Source: Diplolepis rosae
Lineage: Eukaryota > Arthropoda > Insecta > Hymenoptera > Diplolepididae
Reading direction: 5' to 3'
Length of the DNA stretch: 64,000 nt
Assembly (NCBI GenBank): GCA_030998225.1
Contig: JAPYXD010000403.1
Span: 310,001 to 374,000 of the forward strand
Positions 30,861-39,717 of the stretch are shown here, one piece after another. A program made the translations under genes and the position numbers. The notes beneath the pieces were generated by a model that was given only the letters and a program-made list of their open reading frames with translations, made no database searches and was not told the origin of the DNA. The first letter of the stretch is position 1; every line of letters begins with the position of its first letter.

Positions 30861-31404
30861 TCTTTTCTGTATTTTTTATATTAACATAAAATGTTGTAAC
30901 TGTTCGAGCTGGAATAGTAAATGTATTGGCAGATTTAAAAGGGTAACAGTGGTTCTCAATTTCTAAGCATTTTGAAGTATAGTTTATATTCACACTATTA
31001 TCTTGAAAAAATTCTGATCCTAATACTCCATCTTCTTCTACTGGGACTTCATTGGGAATAATGTTAAATATCGTTGGATAACCAAAAATGTTTATTTTTA
31101 CCTGTCCTAACGTTTAAAGTGGTAAATCATTAATTCCTGTAAGTTTCAATACGTTTTGGCTATTTATGGGTAGTTCAGGGTTGAGAACCTTTTGTTTAAT
31201 TAAATTTCGAGCAGCACCAGTATCAATCATCATGTGTGTTGGATTTTTTAGACCTTCCGTTGATATTATAATTGATGGAATTGAAGTGGACTTTGAAATA
31301 TTTATTGTTGTTGTTGTATGATCGTTAGAAGTGGATGCCAGTGGTTCTCGATTTATGCTTTCCTCAGTGCACCCGTGCTGGGGAGAGCTTTGGAGTTTTC
31401 CTGA
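30811..31404 (-). pseudogene. pro: Pol protease segment with premature stop
   Basis: The frame follows the end of gag in a different register, as expected of gag-pol frameshifting. It contains MMIDTGAARNLI (Asp codon 31224-31222), the DTGA active site of a retroviral aspartic protease, and DGVLGSEF, a likely flap/C-terminal LG motif. A TAA at 31116-31114 interrupts it about 36 codons after the catalytic Asp. The same frame then runs to 30811, overlapping the RT frame. The exact start depends on the frameshift site near the gag stop. Confidence 0.8.
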
Positions 31405-33221
31405 TTAGCTGTTTGTGATTGGTTATTTGGTCGTATCTTGCAGTCTCGTACTAAATGACCGGGTTCTTTACAGTAATTGCAAATTATTTCAGTATAATTT
31501 GAATTTTGTTGAGTGTTATTATTTTGTAAAAATCTATTTTCATATGGTTTATTTCGATTTTGAAACTGTCCTGAGTTAAAGTTTTTATACTGTCCTGGAT
31601 TCAATTGTCTACTAGTATTATTAACATTATTGTTATTATTGTAAAAATTTCTAGGAAAATTATTATTATTGTTGTATCTTTGTTGTAAAAAATTATTATT
31701 GTTTCTATAATTGTTATTTCTATTTTGTAAAAAATGATTGCTGTTATTATTAAAATTATAATTTTTATTTCTCAAAAAATTGTTATTTGGAAAATTATTG
31801 TAATTGTTTCTTGCAAAATTATTATTATTATTACCTCTTTCACCATTGAAATTAATATATCTTCGTTGGTTAGGATTCAACAAATTTTGTTGTTTATTCT
31901 TAAGAACTGCATCTTGAGCTTTACTTAAATGAAAACATTTTTCAGTTGTGTGACCTGATTTTTTACAAATTAAACAAATAGTTTTATTTTCAAGTGCTAC
32001 GTTGAATCGGGTGGTTTTATTACTTTTATTATTATTAGTTGATTCTTCGGTTTTTAAATAATCCGTATTTCTATTTCTTCGCAGTGCAGAAGATGCAGCC
32101 AGTCTTCGTTCTATGTCTATTGTGTCATTAACTACTTCCTTAAATGTGTCCTTTTCTTCTACACGAATTTCTAACTCAGGACGCAAACCTCGTATAAAAC
32201 ATTGAATTACATCTCTTTCTAAATTTTGTTTGAAAGCATTATCTACCTGACCGTCATTATTAAGTCTGTGAGCATCTTCTATTCTATCAGCAATTTCCTT
32301 AATTCTAGCAGCATAGGAAAGGACATTTTCTCTTTCCCACATAAATGTATTACCTAATTCTCCCTGCAATTGATATACGCTTTTCGCAGGGGCATATACT
32401 CTTTTCAATTTTTCTATTAATTCCTCTATTGTTGCATACGTTGACCCAAAAATACATTTTCGTGCCTCACCAGACAATTTACCTCTCAATAGACGTGCAA
32501 GATTTTCTTGGGCAGCAGTTGTCGGCAGCATTGCCTTTGCTTCCATGCAACCCTCAATAAAATGGGACAATGGGAGGTTACTTCCGTCGAACAAAGGGAC
32601 CACCTCTAGCGCGTCGCGTAAGGATACCTGCTGGCTGTTAGGTATGGCTACGGCCATCTCTTCGTTGTTTACTATTACGGGATTATCCTGATTTATGACT
32701 TCTGTATCGCTTTTGTCGTCGTCACTATCGTTGTTACTAATTAGAGAGTCGCGTGCCAATGAGGTTTTCAATTTTTCTTTCAAAGTTCTTTTTTCTATTG
32801 TTATTACCGTTGAGCTTAGCAAGTTAGATCCGTCAAAATAAGATAACTCGTTTGTTAAAGTTTGATCTTGATTACTAGATCCTGTCACAATGCTCAAATC
32901 TGGACAGAAACTTGAATGAAATCCGCTAGTTTTACTAGAATTTTCACTTGATATGGTTTGATCATTAATTAGAGTCTTGTCGAAACGTGAATCGTCTAGC
33001 TGAAGAGTGTTATCTAATTCTTGTTCAGCAGAAAAAGTGTTTGAAATATCCTTGTATTTATTATAATCGACTAAATTTTCTTTGATTTTACCTGATCTTT
33101 TTAGTTTCAAGGAATCTATTTGATTCTGATCGACAATTTTTGCGAGTTGATTGTCTTGTTTTGCTTTACTACGCGTAATAACTTTTTGGGCGGATTCTAC
33201 AGGGGTATTTGAATTTGACAT
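31353..33221 (-). CDS. gag: Gag polyprotein with Asn-rich region and two zinc knuckles (622 aa)
   Basis: Start ATG 33221, intact. The N-terminal 190 residues are Ser/Asp/Asn-rich. Residues about 195-385 are the capsid-like domain (RDALEVVPLFDGSNLPLSHF, then LRGKLSGEARK and LKRVYAPAKSVYQLQGEL), the pattern of gypsy-family Gag. Two CX2CX4HX4C knuckles bind RNA: CLICKKSGHTTEKC (416-429) and CNYCKEPGHLVRDC (about 581-594). Between them lies a strongly Asn-rich, prion-like stretch (about 445-575). Gag assembles the particle and packages RNA. The stop (31355-31353) overlaps the pol frame. Confidence 0.9.
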   Translation of the reverse strand: MSNSNTPVESAQKVITRSKAKQDNQLAKIVDQNQIDSLKLKRSGKIKENLVDYNKYKDISNTFSAEQELDNTLQLDDSRFDKTLINDQTISSENSSKTSGFHSSFCPDLSIVTGSSNQDQTLTNELSYFDGSNLLSSTVITIEKRTLKEKLKTSLARDSLISNNDSDDDKSDTEVINQDNPVIVNNEEMAVAIPNSQQVSLRDALEVVPLFDGSNLPLSHFIEGCMEAKAMLPTTAAQENLARLLRGKLSGEARKCIFGSTYATIEELIEKLKRVYAPAKSVYQLQGELGNTFMWERENVLSYAARIKEIADRIEDAHRLNNDGQVDNAFKQNLERDVIQCFIRGLRPELEIRVEEKDTFKEVVNDTIDIERRLAASSALRRNRNTDYLKTEESTNNNKSNKTTRFNVALENKTICLICKKSGHTTEKCFHLSKAQDAVLKNKQQNLLNPNQRRYINFNGERGNNNNNFARNNYNNFPNNNFLRNKNYNFNNNSNHFLQNRNNNYRNNNNFLQQRYNNNNNFPRNFYNNNNNVNNTSRQLNPGQYKNFNSGQFQNRNKPYENRFLQNNNTQQNSNYTEIICNYCKEPGHLVRDCKIRPNNQSQTANQENSKALPSTGALRKA

Positions 33222-34270
33222 TGAGTCATTATAAATTTACAATTTCTTTTTGTTGAGCGTTATCTTAGATTATTTATTGTTAATTATCGATTGTTTATAA
33301 CAATTTAAAAAAACTACATGTAAAATTTTATTTGTAAATAAAGTGAATTAGTAAAAATATAATTTTAATTTATAAAAATTCAAAAAAAAATTATAATAAT
33401 AATTTCAAAATATAATTTAATTATTTTTATTTGTTTATAACAATAATTAATATTTTTACTTTTTTATTAGGAAATAAGATAATAAAATAAAAATATAATT
33501 CTATAAAATATTCAAATAAATAAATAATCGCTCAATTTTCGTAAAATTATAATGATAAATAATACATTTCTTAAAATTATAACAATATATATATTTTGTA
33601 CCAACCACGTGTGTCTTATAAATTATAATGATCTATTTTATTAATTTATTGAATTATAAATTGTTTTTTAATTGAATAAAATTGTTTATAACAAGGATCA
33701 GATAAGATTCGAGTTATGCACAATTTATTTTTCTCTAGACTGGACAAGTTAGGCTCAAGCTCAGATCCTTGGACAATCTTTGCAAATAAAAATATTCTGT
33801 TCCTTAACAGAGTTAAAATTAAAGTTATAAACAATACAATCACAAGCACTTCGAACTTTGCCCTACCCAATGATCGTAATCAATGGTGACCGTTCAACGT
33901 ACCCAAAAGGGACTTATACTCTCGTGTGCTGTTTTTTTTTGTTTGTTTTAACTTAAATCAAAACTTAGTTAACAAATTAGAATAATTTTTTAAATAAGAT
34001 AAGTTACTTAATCACTTAGGTTAGCCTCAAGGTCAGATCCCTGCGTGATTTTTCAAACTTATTTTATTTTATACAATTTATATAAATTATAAAATTTCAA
34101 AGAAATGATTTGTTTATTAAATCATTAAGGTTAGCCTCAAGGTCAAATCCCTTTGTGATCTAACAAATCTATTTTATTGAAATTTCAAGTTACAAGTTGA
34201 AATAATATTTCATAATCATTTATTTATTCACTAGAAATAATCAATGTGTTAATTTTCAATTGACTTGTGT
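33222..34270 (-). other. 5' leader of the giant element with tandem TCAAGGTCA-containing repeats
   Basis: About 1 kb between primer binding site and gag with no supported ORF (the 74-codon frame 33646-33870 has no recognisable features). Two copies of a roughly 110-bp-spaced repeat contain TTAGCCTCAAGGTCA followed by ATCCCT and a TTTTATTTTAT-like run (TCAAGGTCA at 34027-34035 and 34137-34145), and a degenerate third (GGCTCAAGCTCAGATCC) is near 33750. TCAAGGTCA is the extended half-site of FTZ-F1/ERR-type nuclear receptors; use as such here is inference. Confidence 0.55.
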
Positions 34271-34288
34271 TTCCCGGCCGATGCACCA
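34271..34288 (-). other. Primer binding site, tRNA-Gly type
   Basis: The plus strand reads TTCCCGGCCGATGCACCA, which is the 3' end of an insect-type tRNA-Gly(GCC) with CCA, so the minus-strand RNA can pair 18 nt with that tRNA. It lies 16 nt from the LTR edge (34305), a longer gap than usual. This is not a tRNA gene; the rest of a tRNA is absent. Confidence 0.8.
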
Positions 34289-34439
34289 GAAAAAAAAGGA
34301 AGTATGTTACGTCACAAATACGTAAATACTTACTTTGATCGAAGATTCCTCGTTTTAAGTTAGGATCGAATGATCCTCGCTTAGGGATGAGGATAAGTCA
34401 ATGAAAGACACAATGATTATGAAAATAATACAAATTGAA

Positions 34440-34445
34440 TTTATT
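34440..34445 (-). terminator. LTR polyadenylation signal
   Basis: AATAAA on the minus strand, about 490 bases downstream of the predicted start; the equivalent signal in the 3' LTR (17820-17815) would end the genomic transcript. Confidence 0.5.
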
Positions 34446-34929
34446 TTACTGGTTAAAATTTCCGGATATACATTCGTTAAGACAATTCTTATATAATGTA
34501 GGCACAGGCTGGTTGGTACGTAGGTGAGAAAGAGACAAAGAATAAAGATAGAGAGAGAGAGGTTCGGTACCTTTATGATTCGTAAGTTGTGTTGAGGTTT
34601 AATCCACACGGCGGTGAGTTGTAAGTACTGGATCCCCACAGGTGTATTCCAAGTGTGTGAGAGAGACGGAGTTATAGGCCGCACAGGTATATTCCGTAAA
34701 GGGCGGCGATTCAAATTTACGACACTGTTCGAAGATCTTTACAAGATCTATTCAAGTCTACGATGACTTTTACGACTCCCGAACTTGGATTTTAAATTGT
34801 CCCAATCGAATTTTATTAATCTCAAACTCAGAGATTTCCGAAGTTAAATTGAAATACCGCACTGGACTATTGTCGCGAGACCGGTTATAAATCCGAAGGA
34901 AAATTTAAGTATCGAACTAGACGAAGAAT

Positions 34930-34967
34930 TTACTGACTGCTTGCTCTTGGTGTGGGCCTCTTTTATA
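34930..34967 (-). promoter_or_regulatory. LTR core promoter: TATA box and arthropod initiator
   Basis: TATAAAAG at 34967-34960 is followed, 33 bases downstream of its first T, by the A of TCAGT (34936-34932), the arthropod initiator consensus. The start of transcription is thus predicted near 34934. Confidence 0.65.
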
Positions 34968-35182
34968 TTTTTCTATACAAATTGACGGTCAGCGAAAATC
35001 GTGACGTAGTCATATCTTCTTAGAGGAGAAGGGGCCCTATACTGCTCCCTACTTCCCCTACTCCCTATTCCCCTTTATCGATTTTCTCATAGATTTCTAA
35101 CTCAAACCAGCCTGTGTGTATTATATACATTCAAATATGTTGCGGGACGTGACATATATATATATATATATATTGTATATAT

Positions 35183-35424
35183 GTTCATGCGGTGCGAATA
35201 AACACCGCATACTACTATGCCTTTCTGCCGTTTTATTCTTTATTCCGTCTTTCTTCCGTCCAAATGAGGAAACTACTGAGCTTATCACCGGCCTAAAGTT
35301 ATTGTTTCGGATAATGCTTCGATTTTCCTCCGCAGTTCAACGTGAGGCTCGAGGTACACCCTACACTCTCCCTTCCCCGCGCCTCTCATTGCTTGAATAC
35401 TCACGTACCTAGTCAGTTGATCTC
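35183..35424 (+). repeat. Dispersed repeat block, copy 1
   Basis: About 240 bp from GTTCATGCGG to CAGTTGATCTC, nearly identical to 38272-38504 in the same orientation. No ORF of note. It is interrupted after GATCTC by sequence starting TGTTACGTACGG. Confidence 0.8.
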
Positions 35425-37960
35425 TGTTACGTACGGGTTCTATTAATTTAAATAAAATTCATAAGAAGTAAAAAACAATTACTCTTAATATACTTTATTT
35501 ATTAATAAAATGGGTACGCGGAGGTCGTCCAAACTGCCGAATTTAGTTAATATGAATATTAACTGAATTCGTTTATTATTATGTGGGGTAGTTGGTCTTC
35601 TACTCTCGGACTGAGAGTGTATTCTTCACGTTTACGCTGATCACCTTTAATTTTGAACAATAAGAAGAGGGGAAAAGGTGCCTTGAAAAAAATGAAGTCA
35701 GGCGGCAATTATTCGAATAAATAAAAGACAGTTCTATTTTCAAAAAGAAGGAAGCGAATAAACCGAGGTGAACACTTTGGATATAAATCAAGAGAGAGAG
35801 AGAAGTCAGAAATATAAATTGTACTTTACCACAATTAAGATTTTATTCCTAGTTTCTTAATCCTACCAAATTTCTGGAGAGCAGGAGCAAAGAAGAGAAT
35901 GCGTTCCCGTTACTGAAGTTCTCAGTTATCTGGGGCAAACTTGATTTTGTGTATTCGTGGTTTCCAAAAGGAACCACTTTGGTCCTTTGCGTGATGCACA
36001 CACACACACTGCTTTCCACTTTTCTTTTAGGTTTAATAAGAAAATATAACGATTGGCTTTCAACCAGAAAAGGGTTGAGTGCTTTTAAACTCGCTCTTTT
36101 CACCGCTAAAATTTCCCTATTAAATCTAATTCAAATATTTTGTGAAAATTATCACTACCGTGTTGAGATTCGGTAGTATTAATTTTCTGCGATTTCTCGC
36201 TGCTTTGTGCCGTTTTATTTTGGTGAAGAAAAACCGCGAAAAACTGGATTTGGACTGTAAATAGTCCGCCGAAGATTTTCGTTGATACACGTTCGATGCG
36301 ATTGCCAAGAGTCTATCACTAGATAATCGTTTACGAGTTACCCTCAACTAATGAAACAGGTATACCGACCGTTCACGATCAACGAATTGGACCTTTTAAA
36401 TGGTCCGCCGGAAATGAATTTAATTTTGATATATTCAAAATAAAAGAATTACTTCTGTCTAGATGAAGACTTTTGTATTTTACGTCCGCCCGACACGATT
36501 CCAAATAAATAATTTCGTTTGAAAGAGTTTTACGGTTCCAATCAACTAACGAGGATCTAGGAACTGTCGATCTAGACCGCAGACGGGCAAAAGTAAAGAA
36601 AAGTATATTCCCTACTGTCCGAGTAGTTCCGGATAGTATCGGGTTGCTCGAGTAACTGCAAATTTTGGCTTGGCGTTGATTAGTTTTACTGTTTCATCAC
36701 GAGGTGAACATGGTAAGGTTTTTCGATGATTAAGGAATCTATAATTGGACAAAGAAATAATGGTAGGGAGGTATTAGGAATTTAAATGGACTTTGTACAA
36801 TGCTGATTCATTTATTGCACCATTTGCTGATTTTTAGGTGTCGAATATTTCTCCCCTATTTCCACACTTATCGTGAGAAAGGAAATGCGCTCATCGAATT
36901 TTAGTATTTGATGCATTGTCATCAAATTGTAGAAACGATTTTATTTTCTAATATATTTCGTGCTAAATTCAAATATATATTAAATTAGTCTAGGTTTATA
37001 ATCATTATATGAATTATAAAGCCTTACATAATTATTTTAAATATTCAGATCTGTCCTTTAAGTTTTGATTACAAAAAGCACGTGGCCTTTATTGTAGGAG
37101 GTCAGCTGGCTAAAGCATCTAAGCAAGGATAGGCGTACGAGAAGGAAGTGTGAAAATGGCATTTATGCTAGCCTCGCGATGCACAGTAGAGCACATCAAA
37201 AGTTTCAAAAAGAGACGGGTATATGGGGCATGTGCATGGGCGAACGAAGAAAGGAATTGACAAACGGCAGAAAACTATTGAAATACAGTGCATGAGTGTA
37301 CGCGCGCTGGATATCTCTCCCTCTTCCTCTCTCTTATGCTCTCTCTTCTTCTTTCGCGCTCTCTCTTTTGCTTCCACTTTCCAGTAGAAATATTGATAAT
37401 GTCGATCAATTTTTCATGGATTTAGATATTTCTGAAAAATACATCTTATGCGATGATGTGACAGGCTACTCGTATGAAGCTATAGTTATAATTATTGGCG
37501 TCAATATTAATGGTTTTAAATGAATTAACATCATATAAATGCAATATTAATATTAATAGTAACATTAATATTAATAAAATAATGCATTAGGAATTTCCTG
37601 AATATAGATACTTAATAATAGGATAAATATTGTATAAAATCAATATTAATATTAATAGTAACATTAATATTAATAAAATAATGCATTAGAAATTTCCTGA
37701 ATTTAGATACTCCTAAAATTACAATCTATGCGATCATGTGACAGGCCACTCGCATTTAAAAATCGTAGTAATAATTATCCGCGTTTACCTGTAAACATAA
37801 ACTCACATTTATACGCAGGTGCACAAGCCTGCACGTACATCAATATATATGTATATGGCTGTGCGTATACGTGTATGCATATTTATGAGTACGCATGCGT
37901 GGATGTGTGCATGTGGATATATATATATATATATGTACATATGAATGCAAGTACGAGCAC
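35425..37960 (+). repeat. Non-coding LTR-like dispersed repeat (TGTTACGTACG family), copy 1
   Basis: Starts TGTTACGTACGG. Segments 35425-35880 and about 36540-37400 recur in the same order at 53169-53640 and 53990-54680; the latter segment also recurs inverted at about 43100-43790 and in part at 38580-38960. It includes GTACGCGGAGGTCGTCC near 35514, pyrimidine-rich CTCTCTC runs near 37315, and a tandem duplication at 37542-37740 (period about 99 bp, AATATTAAT-rich). There is no coding capacity beyond short frames. TGTTACG ends suggest a non-autonomous LTR element (LARD/TRIM type), but a clean LTR pair was not resolved. Confidence 0.55.
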
Positions 37961-38271
37961 AAAAATAAATGTAAACGTCAAACAAAACACCTGCGAGAGC
38001 CTTATTGGCGCTCGATCGCTATAATGTATATTAGAAGTGGAGGAACGAACGAATGAAAGAAACGAGAAAGCAGAATTAAAATACTCTGCAACTAATTGTA
38101 ATATCTACTGTAATACAGGCACTAGATGCATAAATATTGAAAGTAAGGGAATGTAATTGCGAGAGTAAGATATACCCGATCGCCGTACGCGAGAGAAAAG
38201 AATGAAAAGAAGCGGGAAGGAGAATGAAAGCTGGTAGAGAGAAAGAGAGAGAGAGAGAGGGGTTCATGCGG

Positions 38272-38504
38272 TACGAATAAACACCACACACTACTATGCC
38301 TTTCTGCCGTTTTATTCTTTATTCCGTCTTTCTTCCGTCCAAATGAGGAAACTATTGAGATTATCACCGGCCTAAAGTTATTGTTTCGGATAATGCTCCG
38401 ATTTTCCTCCGCATTTCAACGTGAGACTCGAGGTACGCCCTACACTCTCCCTTCCCGGCGCCTCTCTTTGCCTGAATACTCACGTACCTAGTCAGCTGAT
38501 CTCC
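38272..38504 (+). repeat. Dispersed repeat block, copy 2
   Basis: Matches 35183-35424 with few differences. Here the sequence continues uninterrupted past GATCTC into CCCGCCACAAAGCCACG, showing the state without the TGTTACGTACG insertion. Confidence 0.8.
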
Positions 38505-38539
38505 CGCCACAAAGCCACGTGCTTTTGTAACTAAAATCC

Positions 38540-39717
38540 AGGGCTCATTTAAATACCTAAATAATTATGTTAAAGCTTTGATCCACCTAAAGATTACAAG
38601 CCTAGACTAATTGAATACACATATATATATATATTTCCCCTGTCATTATTATCTTACCCAACCACCGATACCTTACTCATAAAAAAACCCTACTATATTC
38701 ACCTCGCGATGAATTTACGAGCTAAATCTCAGCCAAGCCAAATTCGCAGTTACCCAAGCAACCCGGTACCAACCGGAACTACTTGAATAGTAGAGAATAT
38801 ATTTTTCTCTGCTTTGTCCGTCTGCGGCCCAGATCGACAGTTCCTAGATCCTCGTTAACTGATTGAACCCGTAAAACCTTATCTAACGAAATTATTTATT
38901 TTTGGAATCGTGTCGGGCGGACGTAAAAGATAAAAGCCTTCATCTAGACAGAAGCAATACAAGCAAGATATATTGAAATATACAAAATATATTTTTAATA
39001 TATCTTTCTTCGGCGGGCTATTTTAAAGTCCAAGTCGTTTTACAAAAACGGCAAAAAGGTGCGTGAAATCGCGGAAAAATTAATACTACCGAATCACAAA
39101 ACGGTAGTGATAATTTTTCATAAAATATTGTAATTAGATTTAATAGGAAAATTCTAGCGGCAAAAGGGGCGAGTTTAAAAGCACTCAACCCTTTTCTGGT
39201 TAAAAGCCAACCGTTATTTTCTCTTATTAAGCCTAACAGAAAGTGGCAAAAACGGTATTTGTCTGCGCTTGTGCTATGCGCGAGTCGCGAATAGGACAAG
39301 TTGTGATTCTGGACAACAGTTAATAAAAGAAAACCTACTGCCAAGTCAAGGACGAATAGAAGAGCTTAGGGATAAACCTCCCTCTCTCAATCTCTCAGGA
39401 CTGGTAGATATAAGAAAACTCGTTGTAAGGATTAGCAGGTATCGTACCAACTATATTATATAATAATTATACACCAATATATGTTTATCGGTTTTCCATT
39501 TTTGTTTGTGTGGTTAAATAAACCTTGGAACACGAAATTTCATTGCCTCGACCATTATTCGGTTCACTTCTCTTTCTTCTATAAAAGGTTTTTGTATACA
39601 GGATTTATTTAATTTTTATTTTCTAAATTGAAATTTGGCAGTTTGGAGCCTCAAGCGAACATGTATTCGAATTTAATATTTTTTATTTATATTGGATTTA
39701 ATTATTCGTACGTAACA
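38540..39717 (-). repeat. Inverted, partial copy of the TGTTACGTACG dispersed repeat
   Basis: Segments such as CGACAGTTCCTAGATCCTCG (about 38838) and GTCGGGCGGACG (about 38912) are the reverse complement of 36480-36580. The block ends TTCGTACGTAACA at about 39705-39717, the inverse of TGTTACGTACG. It includes TTTGGCAGTTTGGAGCCT near 39636, which recurs in the palindrome at 44.2 kb. Confidence 0.55.

Larger units (their letters stand above)
17680..35154 (-). mobile_element. Giant errantivirus-like LTR retroelement with two envelopes and accessory genes
   Basis: A complete LTR-to-LTR element of 17,475 bp, read right to left. Order on the minus strand: LTR (35154-34305), primer binding site (34288-34271), leader, gag, pro-pol, CARD-like ORF, Env1, dsRBD-a, dsRBD-b, Env2, Cys-1, Cys-2, dsRBD-c, polypurine tract (18537-18528), LTR (18527-17680). 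It is inserted in a TA repeat: TATA flanks both ends, and the exact duplication length cannot be told within (TA)n. Errantiviruses are known to prefer such sites. Usual insect errantiviruses are 7-9 kb with three ORFs, so this one is about twice as long. Near-identical LTRs indicate recent insertion, yet pol and Env1 have stops and frameshifts. Confidence 0.9.
34305..35154 (-). repeat. 5' LTR of the giant element (850 bp), promoter-bearing
   Basis: Same ends as the left copy and nearly identical over the whole length. On the minus strand U3 runs from 35154 to about 34935. The 119-codon frame 34355-34714 is a longer version of the LTR frame and is not considered coding. Confidence 0.95.

Noticed and set aside
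34271..34288. tRNA gene suggested by the CCGGCCGATGCACCA string
   Set aside because: Only the 3' end of a tRNA including CCA is present and it lies next to an LTR. It is a primer binding site.
34355..34714. A 119-codon minus-strand frame in the LTR, also present as 88 codons at 17821-18087
   Set aside because: It lies wholly inside the LTR, is cut differently in the two copies by a 2-bp change, and has no recognisable domain. Best explained as a chance frame.
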